Source: Flammula alnicola (taxonomy: Eukaryota > Basidiomycota > Agaricomycetes > Agaricales > Strophariaceae). Taken from it: a DNA stretch of 50,599 nucleotides. Made by a program: the position numbers and the translations under genes. Positions within the stretch are counted from its first letter, which is position 1; every line of letters starts with the position of its first letter. Location of the stretch: positions 1 to 50,599 of the forward strand of contig JADNRV010000341.1 of assembly GCA_015499995.1 (NCBI GenBank), written 5' to 3'. The notes under the pieces are model-generated. The model had not been told where the DNA came from. It searched no databases and was given only the letters and a program-made list of their open reading frames with translations. Of this stretch, positions 37,173-48,085 are shown piece by piece.

Positions 37173-37739
37173 CCTCCTCGTTTGTTCCATTTTCTTTATC
37201 ATTCGTATGGTTATCAGATTATATGGACGCCAAAGAAAACCCACTCTACACACCCCTGTATTACCACCATCTTCTTCGATATCATTGTATTCAAATTCAT
37301 TCCTTACGCTTTGCTGAGTCAACCTCGCTCCGTTCTTCGGACGTCGGTAAGAGTCAGTTTCAGATGATTGTTCGTCGCTGTCGATGTATCCGTTGGGTGG
37401 GCCTTGTTTTGGCCTTGTTCTGCTGGGTGAAAGTGGTGTTTATGATTCGGAAATTTGTAGTGGTCATGCAACCAATATAGGGTCACCTTATTATTAGGGT
37501 GGAATTTGATATAGAAGAGATGTGATATAATATCTCACAAGAGATATCAAGGTGACGGGGGTAGAGAAGATGATGGTTGGAAACTTTGCAGTTCAACGTT
37601 CAATCATGATGAAGGGAGCTAGCTGCCGAGAAAGCGTAGCTCAAGAGTCGAAACCTCTATCTTCGCGATGTCCGTTATGTAATTAGAGTGTTTCGTTGTT
37701 AGCACATCAGTGCAGAAGGAAAAAGGAGCTGACAAGTAC
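37173..37739. other. Intergenic region, 0.55 kb
   Basis: Between the mitochondrial-protein gene and the decayed gene on the - strand. No coding feature is supported. It may include the lost 3' end of the pseudogene. Confidence 0.4.
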
Positions 37740-38330
37740 CTTCGTATGCACCAATCCTTTTGGCGGTGTCGACGACTTCCATAAATTTGGTACACCCCTC
37801 CTCCTCGAGAATAGCTGCCTCCCACCAAGCTTCCGGAGCTACGTCCACAATGTAATCCACCGAAGGCTGCGCGGCCTGACTCGGACTAATGTTCGCGGTG
37901 TTTTTGTCGAAAACATAAAAGCACAAACGCGTGCCAAAAGCGCTCACGCCGTTCATCAACGAGGGCGAACTTTTGTGTAGCTGGGTTCATCGTTTCAGCA
38001 TTTGGTTATCTGCCTCCGATCTCGTTGTGGGAGGTATTTCCGGGCCTTGATCTCGACGAAGAAAATTGTAGCTTGATTCTTCGTGATGGCGTAAGAAATA
38101 ACGAAGTCGATCGAATCTTTTTCGCCCACGTTGATATGACCGACGACCTTCTGAGGGGTGATCTCGTAGCCTTCTTCAATCTTGAAGCAGAGATTGAGAA
38201 CACTACACTGTTCCACGCGCCGTAAAATTCGTTTTCGTCAGTGTTGGCGCTAACACGGTTGAAAGAGTCGATGATGACGGCCACATGGATAGCCGTCGTG
38301 AGCTGTGGTAAAGGCAGGGTGAAGGGTTGA
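37740..38330 (-). pseudogene. Decayed member of an Agaricomycete hypothetical-protein family
   Basis: Read on the - strand, homologous segments lie in different frames: SFNRVSANTDENEFYGAWNS, then LNLCFKIEEGYEITPQKVVG and FVISYAITKNQATIFFVEIK, then ADNQMLKR, a TGA, and NGVSAFGTRLCFYVFDKNTA ending WWEAAILEEEG. From memory of the family, this order (YGAWN, FF.E.K, D.QM..R, G.SA.GTRLC.Y) is that of a protein expanded in mushroom genomes. Breaks seen: a 5-bp tandem duplication (38200-38209, ACACT twice on the + strand), a further frame change near 38015, an in-frame TGA near 38000, and no ATG in the right frame after the TATA box. The function of the intact family is unknown. Confidence 0.7.
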
Positions 38331-38366
38331 TAGGGGATAATTGGGGGATAAGCTGATGTGACCGTG

Positions 38367-38374
38367 TCTTTATA
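38367..38374 (-). promoter_or_regulatory. TATA box before the decayed gene
   Basis: TATAAAGA on the - strand about 80 bp before the ATG at 38285. That ATG opens a short frame different from the one that carries the homology, so the promoter may outlast the gene. Confidence 0.4.
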
Positions 38375-39183
38375 CGCCCAACTTGACCGCGCCATTCTCG
38401 GCTTTTCCCCTTACAGCTCCGACGAACTCCTTTGCCCTCAATGGTCATCATCTCCTTTTCGAGTCATACTTCTTGGCGTCCACCGACCTCCTCCATATAA
38501 AACGCATTGTAAACTTCATTATCCCGCTCAATTCATATTCCGCTGTGGTCGTGATGATCAACATTTAAGAACGATATTCGAATGGACAGCTCAAGCCTCA
38601 AGCGTTCTTTTTATATGGACTGGGATCTGACCAGTTTTATCTCATGATGCAAATCGTTGCTGGCAGATCGCGCTCAACAATCAATATCAACCTACATCAA
38701 CGCCAATGATCGTACTCATGCCCGCAAGTGGCACTTGAGGTGATCAACCATTTTGGTTGCGCCTCTTCTAAATTTCATTCCGGAGGCTCGGAGTTGGTTG
38801 GACGTAATCTCCAGAGTTTGTGGGCAACGAAGCACTGGACAACTCAGGTTTTTACTGGCTGAACGTTCGAGATTACTGTGAGTCTTTTCCTTCCTGACAA
38901 TATCGTCCTTCAACTTGAAGTCTAATGCACACCACGTCGGTTGATCCGGTAGTCGCCACAAACAGAGACTCCGAACATTGTGCACACAGCCATTATGTGA
39001 TGGTACACATTACACACAGAATAACTGTCTTCTTTAATAGCGGCCTAAATCAACGCCCATCATGATATACGTGGTTTGGATCGACAATTTGGAGCCCTAT
39101 AAATTCCTCGAAACATCCGCTGGAGTGCGTATTGCCTCTCCCGTCTTCCATGCCCAACGATTACAAACATCAATATCCAGAAT
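38375..39183. other. Intergenic region, 0.8 kb
   Basis: No supported gene. Its right end holds the promoter of the first seven-helix gene. Confidence 0.45.
39098..39104 (+). promoter_or_regulatory. TATA box of the first seven-helix gene
   Basis: TATAAAT 86 bp before the ATG at 39184, supporting that start. Confidence 0.5.
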
Positions 39184-40724
39184 ATGTGTGAAACCAAGTC
39201 TCCCAATATTTCCTCTCAAGGTCGTACGCAAATTGTCTGCCTCGTGCATTTATTTATTTAGGGTTCTAACGTGTCCACAGTTTGCAGGGCGGATGATGTC
39301 GCCACCCATCCTAACGTTCATTTTATCATTATATTCGACATTCTTCACATTATAGGGCCAGTCCCCCTTCTAGCCATTCTCTTAACGGCGTGGCGTTCCT
39401 CGGAAGTCACTCGGACGTCGACGCAGGTTATGTCCCTTTCTTCGTGGATTATTTTCAGTGTGGCGAACTTGGTCATATTGGGGCAACAAACGGGTCCGCC
39501 TCCTGCCACCAGTATTTGCCTAGTGCAAGCGATGCTAATATACTCATCTCCTGTCTTGTGAGTTGCAATTTTTGATGGCTGAACATAATCGCAGAGTTTT
39601 GCATCTGACGGATGTATCCATAGTTGTGCATTTTCTACGGCTGGATGTTTGTTGCGAGTGAGAGTGATTGTTCTTGTTATTATAATTATGCCGACTTGGA
39701 AAGTAACAGGCTTATCTATCGGCGTCGCTCTCCATCATGCCCAATTCAAGGATATCGCGCACACATATGATCTTGGTATGGCATCCTCATGATTCACGTT
39801 TTAAACGCTCGTGTCTTCTTACGTTTCATGTCAGTTCTACGTCATTCCGTGTGGCGTGCCGTTGGCTATCATCATTGAAGTGCTCGTTGTACGCCCGCTT
39901 TCCCCTGCAGTTTCTGAGCTAGTCTAACTCTACTCTGCAATACGTAGCTTGGATTATTAAATCCTTCGACAATTCGAAGAGATCCGTCTGGGATGTACTG
40001 CGACGTCGCTATCTCAATACCGTGAGTTAGTATCCCCTGATACACTGCTAAGGAGGCGAAGATTATCTGCTTCCTTGATAGGAGTAAAATCACTGGCGGT
40101 GCTGTCATGTGTGGCCTCCTGATATTGTTGGTCTTAGAAGGTGATTAGTCACCCCATGAAATATACTTCACTATCTAACATGCTTTTTGTAAGCATTAAT
40201 AGTACTGGCGTATCTACGCGCCCGGCGAGAATGTACTGCATTGCTCAAATCCGAGTATAGTACAAATACACGCCAAAATTTTCCCGGCGATGTGATTGCG
40301 CGTATGGTGGTATTCACATTTTGCGCTTTAATTGCTTTCTCGTGCGTATATACCCATCTTCCTGATTCATGGTTTAACCCTTCTTGAACAGCCTGTCCTT
40401 CGTTCAATACCTCCCTCAGCATATTGCAATCGATAACGGCAAGGTAACTCTTGTCCAAGCTACCCGTAAGTCCACCTCTCCATTTTTCCGGCGATGAGAA
40501 AGACTAGCCTAATGTGATCTCAGTCCCATTTTGCGCAGGCCTAATATTTGGTACTCAAATGGTGAGCCTTCATAGTTTTTCTTGCGATTTGCTCACCTTC
40601 CCTTGTGCCGCGTGTATGCACTTAGGATATTCTCCGTGTCTGGATACCGCGAAAAAGGCAGGGTCTTGAAGGCATTGATCCAGCGTGTACCTATAATCTC
40701 GATCAAATTCGTGCTTGTGAATGA
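39184..40724 (+). CDS. Seven-transmembrane receptor-like protein (copy A, intact)
   Basis: Eleven exons (39184-39220, 39281-39557, 39624-39657, 39710-39775, 39835-39888, 39948-40021, 40082-40140, 40194-40341, 40392-40465, 40524-40561, 40626-40724) sum to 960 nt, 319 aa. Exon borders were confirmed by aligning with copy B, where the same borders recur. Hydrophobic helices lie at about 25-49, 62-80, 91-116, 139-160, 182-207, 234-252 and 268-285. Family marks are NLVILGQQTGPPPATSICLV after helix 2, LLNPSTIRRDPSGMYC after helix 4, and LIFGTQMDILRVW at the end of helix 7. Seven helices and a short outer N-terminus fit a GPCR-like fold. It is not an STE3 pheromone receptor by sequence. Ligand and role are unknown. 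From memory of mushroom genomes, such proteins form large families. Confidence 0.8.
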
Positions 40725-40863
40725 GCAAATATCTGGCATCGAAACTGCGTGCCGTGATGATATTGTGAGCTCGTCGTATTTGTGTTACAGGAATAAGTCG
40801 TCATCGCTGAAATCACAAATTACAGCACATTTCTACTTCCGTCAATATAATGAGCTACCTGTT

Positions 40864-42598
40864 CTACAATCCTTGCATCACCCTGTATTTGACAATGTTA
40901 CCATCAATCAAGCCCCCACCCTCGAACACTCTGCAGCCTAGCCGTTCTCGTCCTTTCTCCCGTAAGAAGCCGTCATTATCAGTGAAGAGAGGTAGGCCTC
41001 TCGGCTTCAGGTCATGTACAAGATCTCGGCCAACGACCTTCAACCATTCCAAAACGGGCTTTGTCGTCCAACGATCGACGTAGCCAGGACCTGCTTGGAA
41101 CCACCCAAGGTGACCACCATTCTTGGTGAGCGCCATGACGACGAGACCATTGCCTCCACCATCCATTGGCACATGCCGGACGACAGGATCATCAGCAGAG
41201 TTGATGGAGAGAAAAGGAACCTTGATGTTCTGTACCATTCCATGACTTGACACCCAGATGTAGTAAGTATCTGCGTCGGGGAATGGGAAGGGTGGAGAGG
41301 GACCTCCGGCGATCTTAGTAAATGTGTCGTCAAACTTCGACATAGTTGGGTTCTTCAACGTGATTGCGATTCGAGTTGCTTTTGCCACTTCGTGTTCGGG
41401 GTCTTGCATGAGAGCGTCCGAATGATGCTTCACGAGCCTCACAAGGTTTGATCCCATCCCCCTTGAGTATAGATACCTGCCCGTGAATGAATTGACAAGA
41501 CTAGAAAAAAAAGGGGGGGAAATAATTAATAAGCTGTACATGCTGCGTAGAACGTGAGACTTGCCCTTCCTTATTCTGTTTGAGATCCCAAGGCTAAATA
41601 TCACATTGCCCATAAATACGCATCCGCCAACAAGGCAATGACGACTTACACATGCAAGAACACAGCCAGACTGTAGTCTACTCCGGTCGCCTTCTTCGCC
41701 CAAATATCGTGTGAGAACATTCGAGCCCAGCGAAAATCCAAGGCCTACAAGCGGGGCGTCAGGGTATTGATGGGCAATATACATCAAGGCTGTCCGAGTA
41801 TCGTCTGTGTGGCCTGCCGAGTATAACAAAGGGCTCGTGACGGGCACACCAGCGCCTAAAGCACAAATGTTAGGATATGAAAAGTAGGTGGCATTTTGTG
41901 GCACCTACATCCTCGAAAATTGATGACAACTGCTCTATAACCCAGGCCACCCTCTTCGACGGAAGCACAGGCTCTGTTAAGTATCGCCCGAATGTAAGGT
42001 TCATGAGATCCTTGTAGAAATTTAGATAACGAAATAAATTGATAAAATGCAATGGCGTACCGCCAGTTAGCCCGTGCTGGACGACGATGATAGGTACATC
42101 TTTCTTGACTCTGGCCTGATCTGCCGGCGCAAAGTCAAGCCCTCTGAAATTCGAAAGTTTGAATTGACAAGTTACAAGAAAGTCAATGGCTACGCACAGA
42201 GTACCACCGTCCGCCAGACGCAAATATGTGCTATTGGAGTTTATGAGTACTAGTCATGCAGTACTAGATAGGGAGGTCTGCACGCACCGGTGGTACCACA
42301 TAGGATCATCCTTTGAGAAGTCTCTCGCTATACAGTATAATGTTTGTAAATGACCACTGGCGCGTGGGAGCATGAGAACACGAAGACGGCTTAAAACGGG
42401 CACTCACTTAAAAAGCCACCACAGTGGACGAAACTCGCTGAAAAGGCTTTTGCATCTCGTCTCCACCAAGGCTTTTAGAGAAACGTGGTCCACGTCATTG
42501 CGGCTGTTCACTTGCAAAAGAGCCGGATTAGAGGCGAAATGAACGATCGGAATGCGGCTGGTATTTCTTCGCATGAGAGCCGTCAACGACACCATCAT
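40864..42598 (-). CDS. Alpha/beta hydrolase, YheT/EHT1 (ABHD1/3) type
   Basis: Multi-exon gene that ends 140 bp from the end of seven-helix copy A, tail to tail. Motifs in order: FSEFRPLWWLFNGHLQTLYC (the family's NGHLQT), VPIIVVQHGLTGG (oxyanion hole), VVINFRGCAGVPVTSPLLYS, LVGLGFSLGSNVLTRYLGEE (nucleophile Ser), VLACPWDL, INSADDPVV (acid Asp) and KNGGHLGWF (catalytic His). Yeast relatives Eht1 and Eeb1 make and hydrolyse medium-chain fatty acid ethyl esters; other members act on glycerolipids. One intron (41501-41564) has a GC donor (GG then GCAAGT) and an AG acceptor; no GT donor keeps frame between WDLKQNKEG and LVNSFTGRYLY. The first ATG at 42598 is used, but an ATG eight codons later is possible. 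The C-terminus is somewhat extended. Confidence 0.87.
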
Positions 42599-43768
42599 TC
42601 AAAAAAATCCACTGTGGTCGAAGGAAGACAGACTTGCTTGTACAGCTGATAGTATCCAAAAACAGTGGCGTTGTCGGCGGCACGGGGTAAGAGGACATGT
42701 ATAGATCGAAATGGACCATAGTTGGCGACGTGAATAACTGGATCCTGAGATTATTTTTGAATGTTGAAGTTGCTGAAGGGGAAGGTTTGGATGAGACTTA
42801 CATGCAGAATTGCCAAAGTTTGTTGAACTGAAGATTAATAGATCCCCAAAAGGATTCCAAGGACGGAAATATTTCATCGCAATTAGTTATGAGTTCAGTC
42901 TTGTGTTCAGCTATACCAAACCATGTTAGACTGAAGGCTTTGAGTAACAAAACTCCAACTTGTGCCCAGTGGCAAGGTTTATCGGTATATATTTTTCGCG
43001 ACAGCGAAGACTCTGGTTTAGTGGTGCAATCTGCAATGATTGAGGACTGACAGTGAACGGCACTCACTGCCACTGATTAGACCTGTTTGAGCTATGCCGG
43101 GCCCAGGTTTCCGGTCCGGGAATCGCCGAACTAAGAAACCACTCCGAGTCATCCCAAACTCATCCCACACGACATCTGGTCTCTCTGGAGAGTATGTACT
43201 TCATCCGCTTGAACGCGTATACTGGCACGTTTCTCGGACGCACCGAATAATCAACTCGAGACCTGATATGCCACACCTCTCGAGAATCTGCTACAAGTGT
43301 CAACCGGCGCTGTTCGATGCATATGACTTTGATAGAACGAACCATCTGCCTGTCAATATAAGGTTGGCCCGACCACGGGGTTCACGCATATGTATATCAT
43401 CATACAGTATATGATGGTTGCTTGCCTTTTCATTCTTTGTGGCCCTTGTCTCGATATCGATATGATCTATGTTTCCCAGTGGGTCATTTAATTTTGGAAA
43501 TCATTAAAAACCTCTCAGGCATCACCACACTGAAGAGGGCTCTAGTTCTGACCTCTGTCGTCTTTCTGGTCTTCCCTCATCGCTCAGCAGGAACTCGCTG
43601 TTTGTTCTGTTATTCATTTTCCCCGCAGGCGGCAGCTTTGTCTCTTGTCCCCTTTTTTTCTTCGATTGCAGGTCGCTCAAAACAATAAAACCATCGCCTG
43701 TTGCATAAGCCAGCATGACGAGGATGGTTAGCCTTTGGATCGCGAAACGGAGCGCAGAGACTGCTTCA
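42599..43768. other. Intergenic region, 1.2 kb
   Basis: Between the hydrolase start (-) and seven-helix copy B (+). Open frames on both strands are short and unrecognised. One on the - strand (42528-42719) overlaps the hydrolase 5' end in another frame. It probably contains the two divergent promoters. Confidence 0.45.
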
Positions 43769-45241
43769 ATGTCAGGAGGTGAGAGAACCCCCAAATCATT
43801 TAGATGACTGAAGAACCAAATCCTTAACAGTCTCGCCGGCCACCAGCGTGACCTTTGTCTCCGACCCCAACGTTCATTTCATTATCTTATTCGACATTCT
43901 CTACATTCTGGGCCTTGTTTCCGTTTCAGTCATTCTTATCACAGCAACTCTCTCCTCTAGAATCCGAAGGACATCAACATGGTTTATGGTCCTGGTTCAT
44001 GGTTTGTTACTAGCCTAGCGAATTTGATCCTCCTTGGCCAGCAGACAGGCCCGCCTCCAAAGACCAGTGTTTGCCTGCTACAAGCAATGCTCATATATGC
44101 AACACCAGTTTTGTATGTTCCACCTTACTCCTGTCTTCGTCAAGATGTAGGAATGAACTGATAACTGGGACAGTGCTTCCTTTACTGTTGTTGCTTTTTT
44201 GCTGCATGTAAGATTTGATTTTCTAACAGTGTAGATTAATATTGAAATGTAGCAGGTTTATTTGTCCATTCAGCTTGCAGTCAAGTCACACTCTGCCATC
44301 TCACAAACCCATCTGATCCTGGTAAGGCGACCTTTCTTCATCTTTATTGCAAAGCTTATATATCGATGCTTTACACCAGTTTCATGCAATCCCATGTGGT
44401 GCATTCATCAGCGTCCTTGTTGAGGTTTTGATTGTGTGTCCAACATCTTTTCTATCAGAAAATAAGCTGATTTATTTAGCAGCTTGGCCCTATTGAACCC
44501 TTCGACCATTCAACGACATCCATCCGGGATGTATTGTCATCTTTCTTCGTCAATCCCGTAGGCTTTCTTCCATTCCGCTCAGCAGTAATCACACTTTCTT
44601 ATATGCTGATTTTGCAGGAGTAAAATCACAGCCGGGATCACTATATGTGCTATGCTAGCATTCCTTGTACTTGGAAGTAATTCAATCTTCTGGTCTGTGA
44701 AACAGCATTTCTTAAAAATCACTTATTGCTAGCCCTCGTCGTAATCACCCTTCGGCGAGTGTGGGCGCGCGGCTGGGCAAATAGCTGCCCTACAGGACTA
44801 TACACAAATCTCCCCTGATATAGCTACCCGTATTATCATTTTCGGGTTTTGTCCAATTATTGCACTAGCGTGAGTTCTTCCCTTCGTAGCTCCACTTTGC
44901 TTTTTTTAAAAGCAGCTTTGATTATCAGGGTATCATTTCTGCAATATCTTCCTGGTCACAATCCTGTATCTATGGGCACCAAACTGAATATCGTTTTGGC
45001 TGTTTGTAAGTGGGCTTATCGGTATCAGCATAATATTATCAAAGAAGTAATTACTAATCCCTAGTGCCGATTGTTGCGAGCTTGATATTTGGGAGTCAAC
45101 GCGTGAGTAGGGATCCAGCTTCATTCCTTTGAACTACTAATGACTTGACTATGCCCCCAGGATATCGCGAGTGTCTGGATGATTTGCAATTTCAGGAAAG
45201 AAGTTCCCTGTGATCGTGAAATCAAACCTGCAGCGGCGTAA
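43769..45241 (+). pseudogene. Seven-transmembrane receptor-like protein (copy B, two frameshifts)
   Basis: Same exon plan as copy A. Exon 1 is only 10 nt (43769-43778, MSG plus one base) and exon 2 starts at 43831 (VSPATSVTFVSDPNVHFIIL). Matching segments include LILLGQQTGPPPKTSVCLLQ, YLSIQLAVKSHSAISQTHLI, FHAIPCGAFISVLVE, LLNPSTIQRHPSGMYCHLSS, PSKITAGITICAMLAFLVLG, FLQYLPGHNP and LIFGSQRDIASVW. Frame is lost twice: one base is missing near 43998, before WFVTSLAN, and one G is extra in the GGG run near 44762-44764, before RAAGQIAALQDYTQ. All splice sites look intact, so decay is recent, or these are assembly errors in a working gene. Confidence 0.75.
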
Positions 45242-46343
45242 CCCTGTGATTCCATTTCATTGTAACTTGTAAGTTTGTACAACTAAATTGGGAACGCCGA
45301 TGCTCGCCGATGGACCCACACGACGACGAGATCACCCTCGTGTCAGTTGTCAATATATGACCTTTGTACAACCTGTCAAGGAGCGTCGAGTCGTACCTTA
45401 AGGCCAGCTACAGTTACATAGGTCTTTAAAAGAGTAGACCTCAGTAATAACCACAGGCAAGGAAAACATTCACATTCACATTCCAAGAGACTTCAACCGG
45501 GCTCGTCCACTGATCTCCAGCCAGAACGGAGATATTTCATCCAAGTGGGGGTCATAATTCATTGAGCTGTCAATCTCTGTCAAACTCGTAACAATACGAC
45601 AACGTCCGAGTCAGTGATTCAGATTAGCGCCCAAACGCTTCGGAGATCCACAAGTACGCTCCTATAGAGAAATATACAGGGAAAATATACTTATACCATG
45701 GGCACCCTGACTTCACACTGGCGCCACGATCATCGCAACCGTCATGTCGGCCCGGGCACTCTGGCAGGGGGTGTAACTTCGACAGAGAGAACGAAGAGAA
45801 CGGAAAACCCAAAGGAAAACCTAACCTAGTTGAATATTCTGGACACCTCCGTAAAACTGTCGAAATGTTTGAAAGCTAGCATCCTTGCATACGGACGCCA
45901 CATAATTTAATACTTAACAACATTAGGGATCTTTCAAGTTTCCAACTGCAATGATCGACTTGAAAAGAGCGAGATGTGCCCAAGATAAGTGTAAGACCAC
46001 AGCATTGTAGTTAATGTATTTGGAAGCTATTAATATATATACATGCTTAAATATTACATAATTTAATCGTATCTTAGCAACAGCGACAACAGTTCAACGT
46101 TCAATATTCGATGACCATCATCCACATCGACCGGGCGACTCATGCAGTTATCGAAGCATCTGTTACCAATGAACTAGAATCATCATTCTAACCTTGTCCT
46201 AATCGTGATTTGACCGTTGACCGTGCTTACAACCTCTCCTAAAATGCATCCATCGTCGGGCAAAAGTCTCTATAAATCCGACGGGAACCAGCCCACAAGA
46301 ATATTTCCCCTTCTTTCTCCATACTGCTCGCGTTGTTAAGCCA
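45242..46343. other. Intergenic region, 1.1 kb
   Basis: AT-rich, with a TATAAAT at 46271-46277 near the right end. No gene was recognised. Confidence 0.45.
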
Positions 46344-46351
46344 ATGTCTCA

Positions 46352-46479
46352 ATGTCAGTTATTCTCAACCCGTTGTTCTCAACCCGTCCTGCAGACGACA
46401 CTGCTCCCTTTACGGTGTCGTTGATGCCGGGTTCTACGAAAGCAACGCTGTCGTATTTCCTGCGCGACAAGCGTTCTCG
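46352..46479 (+). CDS. Possible first exon of an unknown gene
   Basis: A frame of 42 codons (starting SVILNPLFSTRPADDTAPF, ending LSYFLRDKRSR) lies 75 bp after a TATAAAT box and ends at a good donor (TCTCG then GTGAGG). I found no convincing second exon and recognise no family. It may be a gene fragment left beside seven-helix copy C, or chance. Confidence 0.25.
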
Positions 46480-46599
46480 GTGAGGATGATAAGCCTTATA
46501 CGGGCCAAACGTACCAGTGAGTCTTTTTTATTTGCAGAGGCTGCCTAATAATTGATGGACTCTTAGCTCAGAATTAAACCTTTGATAGAAGTCTTCCCG

Positions 46600-47508
46600 G
46601 TCAACAACAGACCTCCCACCAAGACGTTAATTTCAACATTTATTATGCTGTGGGGCTGGTCTCCTTAGAGGTATTCTCTTGACGACATGACGTTCTTCTC
46701 AGATTGAACGAGCGTTTATATTTATAGCCTCGTGGTTTTTCACTAGTCTCGCGAACTTGATCCTACTCGGCCAGCAAACAGGGGCTCCACCTGCGACTGG
46801 TGTTTGCTTGATGCAGGCAGTTCTCATATACGCGTATTCGCCACGAAGTAAGTTAATTTCCATCGTAGCTTGGACTGTCGCGTCCAGGAACGATTCAAAG
46901 ATATCCATCTTGAAATAGTGCCACCTCTCTGTCGACTCCGTAAGAATCGCCAGTTTCTTTCAACAGTAACCCTAGTCTTTGACATATTCTCAGGAGTAAA
47001 TCTACAATCACCAATGTGCCATGATACCATTCAGTATCATGGGAGGTAATCAATATATGTGTGAACTACCATATCATGCTCAAATCATGACCTTTGGCAG
47101 TTCTCGTTAAAAGCACAATTCGGCGTACATGGAGAGCATCTGGCCAATCAGCGGCATTGCTAGATCATGCACATGTCTCACCCGACGTGGCTACCTGGGT
47201 CATATTATTCAGTTTTCGTCCGATCCTTGCTCTCGTGTAAGCTCTTTTTCTTGCAGAAATGTATACTCTGTCGCTCACTAGATTTTAATTAATAGGATAT
47301 CCTTTCTTCAATATCTTCTGCAACATATTGGTGATGCTACGAAGTTATTTAAACATTGTTTTGGCTGTTCGTAAGTAAATGAATTTCATGACCCACAGGT
47401 TTAATCTTTGGGGGGTCAGAGGGTGAGTCTACCGTAATATCTTGTAACGTCCTGCTGAGCTCTTCCTGTATGTAGGTCATGTTGCGTGTCTGGATGTTCT
47501 GCAGATGA
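46600..47508 (+). pseudogene. Seven-transmembrane receptor-like protein (copy C, heavily decayed)
   Basis: The best kept part is FTSLANLILLGQQTGAPPATGVCLMQA near 46740-46820. The helix 1 region (DVNFNIYYAVGLVS) runs into stops. The exons for the end of helix 3 and for helix 4 up to VE are missing. The LLNPST exon is present as LGLSRPGTIQRYPS followed by TGA. The helix 6 exon is well kept (IRRTWRASGQSAALLDHAHV, then SPDVATWVILFSF). The next exon (ISFLQYLLQHIGDATK) has an extra A that breaks frame, the helix 7 exon is shortened to LIFGGS, and the last exon reads VMLRVWMFCR then stop. It is clearly not functional. Confidence 0.78.
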
Positions 47509-48085
47509 AAGAGACAACATATTAATAGCAGCCAAATTAATGCGCAGCTTTGTAAACTGAAGGTCGTCGCATTGTAACTTTAATTTGCCAAGCACTATTC
47601 ATTTCGACCTCAAGCCACCTTGTGAAATCTCTCCCGGGACATCCAGATTTCTGTCGGACGGGCATCTCGAGGTGCCGTGTGCTCGGACACGGCACTGATC
47701 CAAATCTTTCGAGGATCCGAAGAATGCAAGAAATTGCATCTTCTACACAGTGCACGTGGTTGATCTTATTTCCAATCATTGAAGCTATGATAAGTTTCTA
47801 CTTGAAGCTTCCTGTCCATTCTCTCACAGTTCTCTATCTGTCCTACTTTCACTCGTCCACGCAGCGCTTCAAGTTTCCTTTCCAGCAAGACATTGATATA
47901 TTTGGTTTGGACACCGTGTGAGTTCGCTCTAGTCCCACAGTTCGACACGCATAACTCCCACCACATTAGCTTCATATTTTAAGCGGGAGTATATAAGTAG
48001 CCCGTTTGATAAACGTATATTTGGTGTGAGTGCATCTCCCATCGCATCACACTTCGGAGATAACACTGCCTGACAAACTTTCGCC
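47509..48085. other. Intergenic region, 0.6 kb
   Basis: Between the decayed copy C and the P450 gene. A 99-codon open frame at 47622-47921 has no recognised family. The right end carries the P450 promoter. Confidence 0.45.
47990..47997 (+). promoter_or_regulatory. TATA box of the cytochrome P450 gene
   Basis: TATATAAG 96 bp before the ATG at 48086. Confidence 0.5.

Noticed and set aside
39184..47508. Mating-type locus with STE3 pheromone receptors
   Set aside because: The seven-helix genes lack STE3 sequence features, and no short precursor ending in a CaaX motif was found between them.
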